Notes: generated by a model from the letters alone, not told the origin. A stretch of 64,000 nucleotides of DNA from Solidesulfovibrio carbinoliphilus subsp. oakridgensis (GCF_000177215.2 NZ_CM001368.1:682001-746000), one strand, 5' to 3'; numbered from the stretch's first letter, positions 45,528 through 54,610 are shown. Made by a program: numbers and translations.

Positions 45528-47835
45528 CCGGCCCTTCCTCTTGCGCCAGGCAGGGCAGGCGCACGTGAAAGGCGCTGCCCTGGCCCAGGCGGGAGGTGGC
45601 CCAGATGCGTCCGCCGTAGTGGCGCACGATCTGGCCGCAGATGGCAAGGCCCAGGCCCGTGCCCTTGGCGGCATCACTCAGGGTGTCGCCGCGTCCGACC
45701 TGGTGGAACTTGCCGAAGATGGATTCCAGTTCGCTCTCCGGAATGCCGATCCCGGAGTCGGCGACCACGATCTGGACCGCCTCGCCGTCGGTCCGCACGG
45801 TCATGCGCACCTCGCCCGTTCGGGTGAATTTGACCGCGTTCTGGAGCAGGTTGGATACGACCTGGATCAGCTGGTCCGGGTCCATGAAAAGGTCGGGCAC
45901 CTGCTCCGTGGCGTCGAAGACGAAGACGATTTCCGGGCGCGCGGCCAGGAGCCCTGCGATGCTCCGGGCCGCTGTGCGCAACACGTCCAGGGGGGCGATG
46001 CGCCGGTCGCGCCAGTGCATGCTGCCGGACTCGATGCGGCTGAGGTCCAGGACGTCGTTGATGAGCCGGGTCAGCCGCTCGGCCTCGTGAAAAACCACGC
46101 TCAGGTTGTCGGCGATGCGCCGGCCCCTGGCTTCCAGCGCGGCCTGGCCCGAGGCCAGGGGCAGGAACTGTTCGGTGAAGTCCCGCCCGATCAGCTTGGC
46201 AAAGCCCAGGATCGAGGTCAAAGGCGTGCGCAGTTCGTGGGAGACCGTGGAGAGGAAGGCGGATTTGAGGCGGTCGAGCTCGCTCATGCGGATGTTGGCT
46301 TCGGCCAGCTCCATGGCTTGCAAGCGCAGGTCGCGGGTCCGCTCCTCCACCTCGGCTTCGAGCCGGTGCCGGTGGTTGGCCAGTTCCTCCTCGATGCGCT
46401 TGCGGTCGGTGATGTCCGTGAACATGCCCAAGGCCCCGAGGGACGCGCCCGAGACGTCGTAGAGGGGGCTGGCCGAAACCAGGGCCCAGAGACCGCCGCC
46501 CTCCCTGGTTTTCAGGCGGTGTTCGAACACGCCGCTTTCCCCCTGGCGAAGCCTAGCCTCTCGCTCCCGGGCCAGGGGCAAGTGGTCGTCCGCCACAAAA
46601 TCCTCGAAATGCCGGCCGAGCATGTCGTCCGGCGCATAGCCGAGCATGTCGGCCATGCGGCGGTTGGCAAAGGTCGCCTTGAAGTCCCCGTCCAGGACCA
46701 GGACGCCTTCGTGGGCGGTCTCCACGATCCGTCGGAATTTTTCCTCGCTCTCCCGCAGGGCCGTGTCGGCCTGGTGCCGTTCGGTCACGTCGCGGATGGT
46801 CTCGATGCCGCCGATGATCCGGCCCGTCCCGTCGCGAAGGGCCACGGCCTTGCCCCAGACCTGCCGGTCGCCGCCGGGCAGGGAGAGCAGGGTGACCTCG
46901 GCGATGATGGCGTCCGCCCCGATCTCGGTCACGGCATACCGGGGGTCCGGACGGGACACCGCGCCCCGGGCGTAATCGACCAGAAGCGGGGTCGGGCTGC
47001 CGTAAAAAGCCGTGCCGTAGGCGAAGTCCGACTTGCCGAGCATGTCCACGGCCGCCACACCGGTCAACTTTTCGAGTGCCCGGTTCCAGAAGATGACCGT
47101 GCCGTCCTCGTCGAGAACAAGGGTCGGGTCCGGCAGGAAGTCGATGATATCGGCCAGATTCCGGTCGCGGATTCCCAGGCGGTCCCGGGTTTGGCGCAGC
47201 TCCCGGATCCGCTGGGCCTGCTGGTGGTTGCCGAGGGCCAGGGCCGAGATATGGCGGGCGAACCGATCCAGGGCCTGGCAGATCTTGGCGAACCGTTCCC
47301 GCGACATCCGGGGGACCTGGTCCAAAGCCCGGCGAAAGGCTGTCTCGTCGGCGCCGATGGACCGGCCGTAGGCCACGATGGCTTCGGTATCCATGGTTTC
47401 GTCGAGGACTTGGCCGACAAGCCAGTTGGCGATATGGCGGTCCCCGAAATGGATGCTCGTGGCCCCGTCCAGCAGGCCGGCGCTCAGGCAGGTGCCGATA
47501 AAGGGGCCGGCCAAGCAGGCTTTGCCGAGGCTCTGGTCCGAATGGAGGCAGTCGGCCCGACCTTTGGCCGTGGCGCGGATGATGTCCTGGCAAAGGGTGG
47601 TGAAATTGCTCGGCCGGGTCAGGGGCCGGCCGTCCGGGTCGGTGATGAGCGAGGCGACTTTGGCCGCTGCGGCAAAAGCATCCTGGAGGCCTTGGATATC
47701 TTCCAATATGAAGATGTCTTCGAAGCGGAGGTCGTCCGGGACCTCGGTCCCGACGCCGTCGGCTTCCCCGGCACCCGCTTCCCGCGGGCAATCCTTCTGG
47801 AGGAGGGCCTTGGCCCCGGTCGGATCGATGGTCAT
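45487..47835 (-). CDS. Hybrid-free sensor histidine kinase with PocR and two PAS domains
   Basis: 782 residues if started at ATG 47835 (MTIDPTGAKALL), just after GAGGGG; an in-frame TTG at 47904 would lie at the promoter. Domains: PocR ligand-binding domain (about 35-200) with the conserved cysteine-rich segment FTTLCQDIIRATAKGRADCLHSD; PAS 1 (about 230-350); PAS 2 (about 360-485); coiled coil; HisKA with phospho-accepting His in STVSHELRTPL (about 530); and HATPase with NLLQNAVKFT, DSGIGIP and GTGLGLAI. No membrane segment or receiver domain. No partner response regulator is adjacent. It is convergent with, and overlaps, asnS. Confidence 0.93.
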   Translation of the reverse strand: MTIDPTGAKALLQKDCPREAGAGEADGVGTEVPDDLRFEDIFILEDIQGLQDAFAAAAKVASLITDPDGRPLTRPSNFTTLCQDIIRATAKGRADCLHSDQSLGKACLAGPFIGTCLSAGLLDGATSIHFGDRHIANWLVGQVLDETMDTEAIVAYGRSIGADETAFRRALDQVPRMSRERFAKICQALDRFARHISALALGNHQQAQRIRELRQTRDRLGIRDRNLADIIDFLPDPTLVLDEDGTVIFWNRALEKLTGVAAVDMLGKSDFAYGTAFYGSPTPLLVDYARGAVSRPDPRYAVTEIGADAIIAEVTLLSLPGGDRQVWGKAVALRDGTGRIIGGIETIRDVTERHQADTALRESEEKFRRIVETAHEGVLVLDGDFKATFANRRMADMLGYAPDDMLGRHFEDFVADDHLPLAREREARLRQGESGVFEHRLKTREGGGLWALVSASPLYDVSGASLGALGMFTDITDRKRIEEELANHRHRLEAEVEERTRDLRLQAMELAEANIRMSELDRLKSAFLSTVSHELRTPLTSILGFAKLIGRDFTEQFLPLASGQAALEARGRRIADNLSVVFHEAERLTRLINDVLDLSRIESGSMHWRDRRIAPLDVLRTAARSIAGLLAARPEIVFVFDATEQVPDLFMDPDQLIQVVSNLLQNAVKFTRTGEVRMTVRTDGEAVQIVVADSGIGIPESELESIFGKFHQVGRGDTLSDAAKGTGLGLAICGQIVRHYGGRIWATSRLGQGSAFHVRLPCLAQEEGPARIPDAAKCAETP

Positions 47836-48275
47836 GGCCCCTCGAAACGGCTTTTCGATGTTATTTCTTCTAAAATAAGCCAGGTACGGCTTTATTTTCA
47901 ACAACTATTTCCGGGGCCGCGACATGCGGACAAGCGGGAAGTGTCGCGTTTCTCTCGTTTCATCGAGCCCGCAGGCCATGTTATGGCGATTCCCCTTTCC
48001 GGCCCAGGTCCGCACGGATGCAAAGAGTGGTGGCGCTGTCGCGAACTCCTCAGGGTCCTTCCCGGGCTTCGAGGAACCTGGAGCGTCGGCGAAGATCGGC
48101 GACGGAACAGGCGCCTGGCGGCTCCCGACTCTGGGCTCTTCGCTTTATTTGTCTGACGTTACAGGGAAAAGTAAAAAGCAAAAAGGTGGGCGTACGTGAT
48201 TTTCGATAGAATACGGGTTTCCCATGGCCTTGAAATCAGGATGACAAGCGGCCAGGAGCCTGTTAGTTTCTGACC
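47836..48275. other. Gene-free stretch upstream of the PocR histidine kinase
   Basis: 440 bases without a supported gene. It holds the likely kinase promoter (47872-47901), around which an imperfect inverted repeat (AAATAAAGCC / GGCTTATTT on the minus strand) is centred. The middle part is GC-rich with short unconvincing frames. The last 120 bases become AT-richer before the small membrane protein gene. Confidence 0.5.
47872..47901 (-). promoter_or_regulatory. Candidate promoter of the histidine kinase gene
   Basis: On the minus strand TTGAAA (47901-47896), 18 bases, TATTTT (47877-47872), about 37 bases upstream of ATG 47835. The spacer lies inside an imperfect inverted repeat that could bind a regulator. 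Confidence 0.45.
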
Positions 48276-48449
48276 ATGGAATGGATGTTTATTCTTCTCG
48301 GGGTCGGTGTTGTGGTATTGATCGTTTTCCTTCTCATGGCAACCAAAAGCCATGACCGCGAATCGGTGCCTGGAAGGTTCGATTTCGATCGTTACAAAGC
48401 GGAGGAACTTTCCCGTCGCGGACTTTTCGACCACACCAAGTGGCGCTGA
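48276..48449 (+). CDS. Small single-pass membrane protein
   Basis: 57 residues (MEWMFILLGVGVVVLIVFLL...), read directly from the sequence. One hydrophobic helix at residues 3-21, then a charged tail ending RRGLFDHTKWR. The tail's FDFDRYKAEELSRRGLFD is strongly amphipathic and has coding-like codon use. AGGAG is present but about 18 bases upstream, and no other start fits better. Function unknown; likely in the inner membrane with the tail in the cytoplasm. Confidence 0.6.
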   Translation: MEWMFILLGVGVVVLIVFLLMATKSHDRESVPGRFDFDRYKAEELSRRGLFDHTKWR

Positions 48450-48772
48450 TCGAGGCTGGATAGAATTCTTTTTTTCCGGGCGATTGCCCCCGCCATCCGA
48501 GCGGGGTGGGCGTGTGCCGGCTTCGGGCCGGTACGGCGCTTTTCCTGCCGTGGCCGAGCTCACGGGGCGACCGATCCTCGTCGGGGTGGGCGGCAGCGGC
48601 GGGAACGGGGGGGCCGCATCCTTGCCCGGCGAAAGGGAAACGAGAGGACGCCGACGGTCCGGGAACGAGTGCGCGCAATGCGTTTCATGATGCGCTGGCG
48701 GCCTTGGGCCGCGAGGCGGGCACGGTCGAAAAGGGCGCCGCCCGTGCCCGCTGAAAAAGCGTTTGCCGGGTT
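48450..48772. other. Gene-free GC-rich stretch
   Basis: 323 bases between the small membrane protein gene and the amphi-Trp gene. Several short GC-rich hairpins are visible (for example GCCGGCTTCGGGCCGG-like at about 48519-48534) and a T-run after the small gene at about 48470-48476. No convincing gene or structured RNA family is recognised. Confidence 0.4.
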
Positions 48773-49027
48773 CTATTCGTCCCTTTCGGCGAAGCCTATC
48801 TCCTTGTGTTTTTTCCAGGAGATTTCCAGGCTGAATTTTTCTTTCTCCTTCTTCTGGGAGGCCTTCATCTCCACATTGACCAGCACGGAGGGCGACAGGG
48901 CCAGGCTTTCGTCCCCGGCGGCGAGGACGACCCGGCCGGATTTCATGTCGCCGACCAGCTTCTCCAGATTGAAGATGACCTCGGAAAGCTGCATCACCCC
49001 TTCGATCTTGATCTTGTCCTTCTCCAT
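48773..49027 (-). CDS. amphi-Trp domain protein
   Basis: 84 residues forming one amphi-Trp domain: IKIEGVMQLSEVIFNLEKLVGDMKSG then a short beta pair and the end FSLEISWKKHK with the family tryptophan. It starts at ATG 49027, preceded by AAAGGAG. In other genomes this domain accompanies HprK-related kinase B and CofD-like proteins (GAK system); both are found 7-10 kb away here (56337-58702). Molecular role unknown. It lies 24 bases downstream of the repeat-bearing gene and is likely co-transcribed. Confidence 0.86.
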   Translation of the reverse strand: MEKDKIKIEGVMQLSEVIFNLEKLVGDMKSGRVVLAAGDESLALSPSVLVNVEMKASQKKEKEKFSLEISWKKHKEIGFAERDE

Positions 49028-49051
49028 GAGACGCTCCTTTTGCTTCCGTTT

Positions 49052-50113
49052 CTAGCCTATGATTTCGAATTCCACGGTCCGTCCCCGCTTGACGGCAATC
49101 GAACCGTGGCGTTTGGCCACAAAGAGGACGAGCGGGCGCAGCGCTTCCATTTCCAGATGCGTATCCGAAAGATACTGGCTGAAGAAATAGCCGTTATCGT
49201 ACACGCGCAGGCTGTGCCGGTCGGGCGCGATGCGGGCGAGACGTATCGTGAGGCCGGCGGGCGGTTCCACCGCAGCCAGGGGGTGGCGCCGGGAAGACGC
49301 GGGCCACTCCAGCGGCGCAAGGAGCAACTGGAGGGCATGGCTGAAATAGAAGAGTTTCTCGACCGGAAGAGTTTCGGTCCCGGGATCGACGGCAACGGCA
49401 TACCGCAGCCCTCCCTCGGGAGCGATATTTTCGAGTACGCCGCGCAGGAAGACTTCCGCCGGTGGCGTTTCCGGGGGCCCGGCGGCTCCTTCCTGGGGGG
49501 AGGGGGCGGTTGCCGGCACCGCTTCGGCGTCCGGGCCGGCCGTGGCCGGGGGAACCGGTGCGCCGGAGGAACCAGAGACCGCGTCCGCTGTTTCGTGGAC
49601 CGTCACCTCGGCGGGCGACCGGCCGAAGGCTGGCAGGATGCCCAGGTCCTCGGTCGCGACCGGTGTGAAGGACTCGGACGCGAAGACGGCTGGCGCGGCC
49701 TGTCCTTCCGGAATCGGGACGCTTTGGGGCACGGGCTGCACGGCCGAGGCCGGCGTTTGGGCCAGGTCCTCGGTCGCGATCGGCGTGAAGGACTCGGACG
49801 CGAAGACGGCTGGCGCGGCCTGTCCTTCCGAAATCGGGACGCTTTGGGGCACGGGCTGCACGGCCGAAATTTCGGACGCGGCCGGTTGTTCGGAAGCGGC
49901 CGGGGTGGCGGCCTGCCATGCCGACTGGGGCGGCGGGAGCACCGCTTCGGCTGCCGGCCGGACTATCCGGCCATCGGCATTCGCGGCGGGACTTTCGCTG
50001 GCCGCCTTTTTTTTCGTGGCATTGTGGGACGGCGCGGACGGGGAAGGCTTCTTGCCGACGGGTGCGGCCCCCCCGCTTGAAGGCTCTCGGCCAAGTCGTG
50101 ATTTGGTTGCCAT
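49052..50113 (-). CDS. Unknown protein with an Ala/Pro-rich repeat region and a GHKL-like C-terminal domain
   Basis: 353 residues. Residues 1-60 are basic and Lys/Pro/Ser-rich. Residues about 80-160 contain two near-identical copies of a 35-residue unit (QPVPQSVPI[S/P]EGQAAPAV...TEDL). A Pro/Ala/Glu linker leads to a folded C-terminal domain (about 225-353). That end has FYFSHALQLLLAPLEW, LRVYDNGYFF and LRPLVLFVAKRHGSIAVKRGRTVEFEI. This order resembles a degenerate CheA/histidine-kinase ATPase domain with the glycine box reduced to DNGYF and no clear N box, so ATP binding is doubtful. It overlaps no known family. Probably one unit with the amphi-Trp gene. Confidence 0.75.
   Translation of the reverse strand: MATKSRLGREPSSGGAAPVGKKPSPSAPSHNATKKKAASESPAANADGRIVRPAAEAVLPPPQSAWQAATPAASEQPAASEISAVQPVPQSVPISEGQAAPAVFASESFTPIATEDLAQTPASAVQPVPQSVPIPEGQAAPAVFASESFTPVATEDLGILPAFGRSPAEVTVHETADAVSGSSGAPVPPATAGPDAEAVPATAPSPQEGAAGPPETPPAEVFLRGVLENIAPEGGLRYAVAVDPGTETLPVEKLFYFSHALQLLLAPLEWPASSRRHPLAAVEPPAGLTIRLARIAPDRHSLRVYDNGYFFSQYLSDTHLEMEALRPLVLFVAKRHGSIAVKRGRTVEFEIIG
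49642..49867 (-). repeat. Tandem duplication (120-bp period) within the repeat-bearing gene
   Basis: A roughly 106-base segment occurs at about 49642-49747 and again at 49762-49867 with only about four base changes. It is in frame (40 codons), so it is a recent internal duplication encoding the paired Ala/Pro/Glu-rich units. Confidence 0.92.
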
Positions 50114-50274
50114 ACTGGTCCTCCTGCCGTGGTGCGACCGTGGGCGAAATTCCTTTCGCCGCGCAGCCGATCATTTCCCGGCCCAGGGCACGGTGCCCAT
50201 TTTTCCTTGATGCGCGTGCGGCGTTACGATTTAAAGACGGTCCGGTCGCATCACGCAAAATTCAAAGACCGCAA

Positions 50275-50309
50275 GGCGTGACGCCGGATCGTCACTCCGG
50301 CGTCACGCC
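50275..50309. repeat. Perfect inverted repeat upstream of the radical SAM gene
   Basis: 13-bp arms GGCGTGACGCCGG (50275-50287) and CCGGCGTCACGCC (50297-50309), loop of 9. It sits in the 286-base divergent intergenic region between the repeat-bearing gene and the radical SAM gene, about 90 bases before the latter. Could be an operator or a terminator-like leader hairpin; no T-run. Confidence 0.6.
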
Positions 50310-50399
50310 GTTGGTCCGCACGGACGGCTATGCCGCATCCGTCGCATGGCATCCTGGCCCTTTCCGGGAACAGGGCCGTGGGGCGCAAGAAGGATGCCC

Positions 50400-51644
50400 A
50401 TGCCCATCATGCGGATTTTACGATGGCGAGGCCGGCCGCGCCAGGTGGTCGTGCAGCTGACCGACCGGTGCAATGCCCGATGCGTCCAGTGCGGCATGAA
50501 CGTCGCGGCCGGCGGCCCGCGCGGCGACCTGGACAGGGATGCGGCCAAACGGATCATCGACCGGTGTGCGGCCCTCGGCGTGGCGGCCCTGTCCTTTACC
50601 GGCGGTGAACCGTTTTTGGCCGGACCGCTTCTTTTGGATCTCCTCGACTACGCCGGCCGGGCCGGCATCACGTATCTTCGCACCGGCACCAACGGCTACC
50701 GGTTCGCCCATCCCGACGCGCCGGATTTCACCGACCGGGTGGCACGGCTGGCCGAGGGGCTGGCCGCGACAAGGTTGCGCAATTTCTGGATCAGCCTCGA
50801 TTCGGCCGATGCCGCCACCCACGAGGCCAACCGGGGCCATGCCGGCATGGTGGCTGGCCTGGCCCGGGCCTTGCCGATCTTTCATGACCACGGCCTTTTC
50901 CCCACCGCCAACTTGGCGCTCAACCGCTTCATGGGCGGTCCCGAACCGCTTGGCGGGAACGGGGAGACGCTCCGCGAGGCCGCCTGCCGGGACCTGTCCC
51001 GGTTTTTTGAAAAAGCGGCCGGCCTTGGCTTCACCATGGCCAACTGCTGCTATCCCATGAGCGACGCCGACGCGGGCAACGGGGCCCGGGCCGTGTACGC
51101 GGCCACGGCCTCCGACGCCCGGGTGACCTTTTCCGACGCCGAAAAGCTGGCCCTTTTTTCCGCCGTGCGTGACACCGTGCCGCGCCATCGGGACAAGCTT
51201 CGCATCTTCACGCCGCTTGTGGCCATCCACGCCCTTCTCGCCCAGTACGATAAACCCTCCCGAGCGCGAAGACCTTCCCGGTCGGTCCGGCCGTGTCTCG
51301 GCGGGGTGAGCTTTTTTTACGTGGACCGGCACGGCGACGCCTTTCCGTGCGGCTACCGGGCCGGAGAAAATCTGGGGCCGTTCTGGAAGCTGTCCGAGGA
51401 CCGGCTGGGAGGGGAGCCGCATTGCCTCTCCTGCGACTGGGAGTGCTTCCGGGACCCGAGCGAGCTCCTCGGCCCGCTCGGCGACCTGGCCGCCGGCCCG
51501 GCCGGCTGGTTGCGCCTCTTGCGGGCCAACCGCGAGCAGCTTGGCCTGTGGCTCACGGACCTGCGCTACTTCGCGGCCTGCGACCAGTTCGACGGCCGCG
51601 TCCCTCCGAACTTCGCCAAACTTCGCCGCTTCTCCCGTACCTGA
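50400..51644 (+). CDS. Radical SAM protein with a cysteine-rich SPASM-like C terminus
   Basis: 414 residues from ATG 50400 (AAGAAGG six bases upstream; ATG 50409 is an alternative). The radical SAM cluster motif is CNARCVQCGM (CxxxCxxC) followed by GGEP in LSFTGGEPFLAGP and the SAM-binding WISLDSADAATHE region. The C-terminal part has CLGGVSFFYVDRHGDAFPCGYR and CLSCDWECF, a cysteine pattern like auxiliary cluster (SPASM/twitch) domains. These enzymes modify peptides, cofactors or lipids; the substrate is not evident. Convergent neighbour is the PHP-glycosyltransferase gene. Confidence 0.9.
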   Translation: MPIMRILRWRGRPRQVVVQLTDRCNARCVQCGMNVAAGGPRGDLDRDAAKRIIDRCAALGVAALSFTGGEPFLAGPLLLDLLDYAGRAGITYLRTGTNGYRFAHPDAPDFTDRVARLAEGLAATRLRNFWISLDSADAATHEANRGHAGMVAGLARALPIFHDHGLFPTANLALNRFMGGPEPLGGNGETLREAACRDLSRFFEKAAGLGFTMANCCYPMSDADAGNGARAVYAATASDARVTFSDAEKLALFSAVRDTVPRHRDKLRIFTPLVAIHALLAQYDKPSRARRPSRSVRPCLGGVSFFYVDRHGDAFPCGYRAGENLGPFWKLSEDRLGGEPHCLSCDWECFRDPSELLGPLGDLAAGPAGWLRLLRANREQLGLWLTDLRYFAACDQFDGRVPPNFAKLRRFSRT

Positions 51645-51654
51645 TTTTTCCCTT

Positions 51655-51735
51655 CCGGGGGGTCCGGGGGGGATCATCCCCCCCGGCGGAGAGGTCCAGG
51701 AGAGGCAGAGCCTCTCCTGGCCGCCGGAGGCATCT
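51655..51735 (+). repeat. Modular GC-rich hairpin element, copy E (fullest copy)
   Basis: Hairpin 1: GGGGGGTCCGGGGGG, loop ATCAT, CCCCCCGG; linker CGGAGAGG; hairpin 2: TCCAGGAGAGG / CCTCTCCTGG; tag CCGCCGGAGGCATCTT. It fills the gap between two convergent genes (stops 51644 and 51736) almost completely. The hairpin 1 and tag parts recur at 176-220. Confidence 0.85.
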
Positions 51736-54207
51736 TCACGCCGCGTGGACCATGCGCTGCACCGGCTTTTCCGTCTGGGGCTCGGGCTCGGCGGCCGGAG
51801 CGGGCGGCGTGTCGCCATACATGTCCCAGTAGTCCTCAAAGGCCTGTTCGATGGTGCGGGCCTTGGCGTAGGTCCGGCCGGCCCGGCCCATGGCCCGCAT
51901 GCGCTCCGGATCGTCGAGCAGGCCCTTGACGGCCTGGTAGAGGGCGTCGGCGTCGCCGGCCGGAACCACCTCCCCGGTTTCCCCGGGCAGGATGTTTTCC
52001 ATGGGGCCGCCCTGGTTGGTGACGATGATGGGCAGGCCCGAAGCCTGGGCTTCGAGGACCACGTTGCCGAAGGTGTCGGTGGCGCTCGGGAAGACGAAGA
52101 GGTCGCTGGTGGCGAAAAGCGCGGCCAGTTCCTCGCCTTCGCGGTAGCCGGTAAACGTGGTCGGCGTGCCGGCGAGGAGGGCCCGCAGTTCGTCGAGGTA
52201 GGGGCCGTCGCCAACGACGGTCAGGGTGGCGTCGGGCCGGGAGCGGGTCAGCCGCTTGAAGGCCTGGGCCAGCAGGTGCAGGTCTTTTTCCCGGGACACC
52301 CGGCCGGCGTAGAGCAGGCGCGGGCCGTCGCCCATGGCGAAACGCCCGGCCACCGCGTCCGACCGCTTGGCCGGATCGAACCGGCCGACGTCCACGCCCC
52401 GGGGAAAGAGCCGCAGCTTGGCCGGATCGAGGCCTTTTTCCACAAGCTCCCGGCCCGTCTCGCGGGAGGGGATGTAAACCAGATCCATCTGGTTGTAATA
52501 CCAGATGATGAATTTCCAGGTCAGGTCTTCCATGGCCTCGTCCCCGGTCAGGATCTGGGCGTACTGGGGAAGGGCGGTGTGGTAGGTGCCGTAGATGGGC
52601 AGGCGCAAGGTCTTGGCGATGCAAAGGGCGGCCAGGCCGATGGGGCCGGGCGTGGCCGAGTGGATGCGGGTGAATTCCCCGGCGTAGACGTAGTGGAGCA
52701 TTTCCAGGAGCGGCGGGTAGAAGAGCTTCTGGTCCGGATATTCGTCGAAGTGGTAGACGCCGATGGGCTTGAAGTTCTGGACGCCGGGCTCGAAGACCCG
52801 CTGGCCGTGGTCGCAGGTGATGATGGAAAGATGCTTGCCGGTGCGGATGGCCAGTTCCGCCTGCTGGCGAAGGGTGCCGGACACGCCGTTTATCTCGTGG
52901 AAGGTGTCGGTGAAATGGGCCACCCGGACGTCGTGGCCGTGGCCGTTGCTGCCGCTCACGGCCTTTTGGGCCTCCTGGCTGAACTGGCGGTCCTTGGTGA
53001 AGATGGAATAGGCCAGAAAGTAGGGGGCGAGCATGGTGTAGAGGGCTCCGGCCGAACCGAGGGTGCCGAAGATGTCGAAGACGTTGGCCCCGCTCACGTG
53101 GTCAAGGAGCGTCCTGGCGAAGTGGGCGGCCACCCGGTTGGTGGCCCGGTTGACGAAGGAGAACCAGCCGCTTTCCAGGTTTTCGCCGTTCAGGACGCCG
53201 GCCTGGGCGAATTCCATGAGCATGGCGTCGGAGCGGATGAGCGTCTCGGTCTCGGTGCGGATAAGGTCCTTGAGCGGCGTGTGGGCGGCCGGGCGGCGAC
53301 GGGTGAGGCTGCGGGCGAGCCGCGTGCGCAACTTGAAGGCCAGGCCGGCGCTCCCCTGCACTTCCGGTTCGAGGAATCGGTCGATGACCTTGAGGGTCAC
53401 GTCCTTGTCCAGGAACCGGTCGATGCTGAAGCGGTGTTTGTAGTACTGGTAGGCGATGCTGTAGAGGGTGCGGGCCATGGTCCTCGGTGTGGAAGAGGCG
53501 CCAATGGCCCGGGAGGCTCCGTTTTCCAGGCCGTTCAGAAATTCCTCGAGATTGGCCGCCCCTTCCACCTGGGTGTAGGTGGCGGCGATGTAGAGGGCGC
53601 TGTGGTCGTCGGAGCCGCCGATGAGGTTTTTGCGCCAGGGCTGGGGATATCCGGGGTCGATGCCGTATTTTTCGGCCAGCCGCCAGATGGCCTCCTCGCC
53701 AAGGCTGGGGATGATCTCGCGCAGGCAGTCGTTTTGCCAGGCGTCGCGTGCGCCGTTGATCTCGAAATTGCGGAAAAGGAGCAGGAGCTTTTCGAAGTTC
53801 GGCACGGTGATCCGGTCGTTGACTCCGAAAAGGGGGTGGGCCACGGCATGGTGCAGGTTTTCCCGCCGCAGGTAGTCGACCAGGTCGTAGACGTTTTCCC
53901 GCAATCGCTGCAGTTCGCGGTGGATGGCCTCGTTTATGTCGTAGACCAGGACGTGGACCTTGCACCGGTCCTCCGGAAAATACGACGTCACTTCCTCGCT
54001 GATGAACGTGCCCGGCAGGTGGGCGATGGAGAGCGCCCCTTCGATGCGGTTGTGGTCCGAGATGGTGACAAGCCCCATGCCCTTTTTCCGGGCTTCCTCG
54101 TAGATGCGCACGGGCTCGGTGAAGCTCTCCGGGCAGTTGAGCTTTTGCAGCACCCACTGGGAAGGCCGGGTCGAGTATTTGGAGTGCACGTGCAGGTCGA
54201 TCTTCAT
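51736..54207 (-). CDS. PHP-domain / GT4 glycosyltransferase fusion protein
   Basis: 823 residues. Residues 1-230: PHP metal phosphoesterase domain with H6-V-H8 (DLHVHSKYS), [19 protein letters not shown] and [11 protein letters not shown]. Residues about 230-400: helical linker without recognised domain. Residues about 415-800: GT4-type glycosyltransferase with [37 protein letters not shown] and the C-terminal [21 protein letters not shown] nucleotide-sugar site. The combination suggests a sugar donor or phosphorylated intermediate handled by one polypeptide, perhaps in envelope glycan assembly. No signal peptide. Upstream start spacing fits ATG 54207 with AAGGAGC. Confidence 0.92.
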   Translation of the reverse strand: MKIDLHVHSKYSTRPSQWVLQKLNCPESFTEPVRIYEEARKKGMGLVTISDHNRIEGALSIAHLPGTFISEEVTSYFPEDRCKVHVLVYDINEAIHRELQRLRENVYDLVDYLRRENLHHAVAHPLFGVNDRITVPNFEKLLLLFRNFEINGARDAWQNDCLREIIPSLGEEAIWRLAEKYGIDPGYPQPWRKNLIGGSDDHSALYIAATYTQVEGAANLEEFLNGLENGASRAIGASSTPRTMARTLYSIAYQYYKHRFSIDRFLDKDVTLKVIDRFLEPEVQGSAGLAFKLRTRLARSLTRRRPAAHTPLKDLIRTETETLIRSDAMLMEFAQAGVLNGENLESGWFSFVNRATNRVAAHFARTLLDHVSGANVFDIFGTLGSAGALYTMLAPYFLAYSIFTKDRQFSQEAQKAVSGSNGHGHDVRVAHFTDTFHEINGVSGTLRQQAELAIRTGKHLSIITCDHGQRVFEPGVQNFKPIGVYHFDEYPDQKLFYPPLLEMLHYVYAGEFTRIHSATPGPIGLAALCIAKTLRLPIYGTYHTALPQYAQILTGDEAMEDLTWKFIIWYYNQMDLVYIPSRETGRELVEKGLDPAKLRLFPRGVDVGRFDPAKRSDAVAGRFAMGDGPRLLYAGRVSREKDLHLLAQAFKRLTRSRPDATLTVVGDGPYLDELRALLAGTPTTFTGYREGEELAALFATSDLFVFPSATDTFGNVVLEAQASGLPIIVTNQGGPMENILPGETGEVVPAGDADALYQAVKGLLDDPERMRAMGRAGRTYAKARTIEQAFEDYWDMYGDTPPAPAAEPEPQTEKPVQRMVHAA

Positions 54208-54403
54208 GGTCGCTCCTTGGGCGAAAAGGGCTGGCAGGGAGGCCGACGGCAGGAAGGCCCCGGCTCCGGGCGGCGTTTGCGCCTTCTATCCCCGGGCCTG
54301 TGGCGTTCGGATTGCGGTTGCCCGCTCTTTTGTTGACGCCTGGACCCCTCTTGTCACCGAAACGTCGCTTGTTGCCGCCCGGGGCGGGGCGCATGTTCGG
54401 GCC

Positions 54404-54610
54404 ATGGATGCCGCGCGCGACGAGACGGTGCCGGCCAAGGCCGAATACGAAGTCCTGGTGCGGGAAGGATGCCGGACCCTTGACTCCCTGGGGGAAAAAC
54501 GGCTGGCCCGGGAATTTGGCCAGCGGGCCAAGGCCATCGGGAGCCGTGAGGAATTGGCCGCGCTGCTGCTCGAATTCCTCGTCTCCCGCCGGTCCGGCCG
54601 CCAGGGCTGA
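54404..54610 (+). CDS. Small helical protein of unknown function upstream of pstB
   Basis: 68 residues ([22 protein letters not shown]...). Strongly coding-like codon use with GC at third positions. Predicted two or three helices with an Arg-rich end ([14 protein letters not shown]). A single cysteine; no known motif. The ribosome site is poor, and the open frame continues upstream without a better start. It lies 151 bases before pstB on the same strand. Confidence 0.55.
   Translation: MDAARDETVPAKAEYEVLVREGCRTLDSLGEKRLAREFGQRAKAIGSREELAALLLEFLVSRRSGRQG

Noticed and set aside
45541-48156. 871-residue plus-strand open frame
   Set aside because: Antisense of the PocR histidine kinase, which has a full set of kinase motifs on the other strand.
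47924-48199. Short plus-strand frames in the region upstream of the small membrane protein
   Set aside because: Amino-acid composition is irregular, ribosome sites are missing and several frames compete; treated as non-coding.
48450-48772. Structured non-coding RNA such as SRP RNA, 6S RNA or RNase P RNA
   Set aside because: None of the conserved core sequences of those RNAs is present; only local GC-rich hairpins.
51541-54336. 931-residue plus-strand open frame
   Set aside because: Complement of the PHP-glycosyltransferase gene; composition is Gly/Val/Asp-rich with no recognisable domain.
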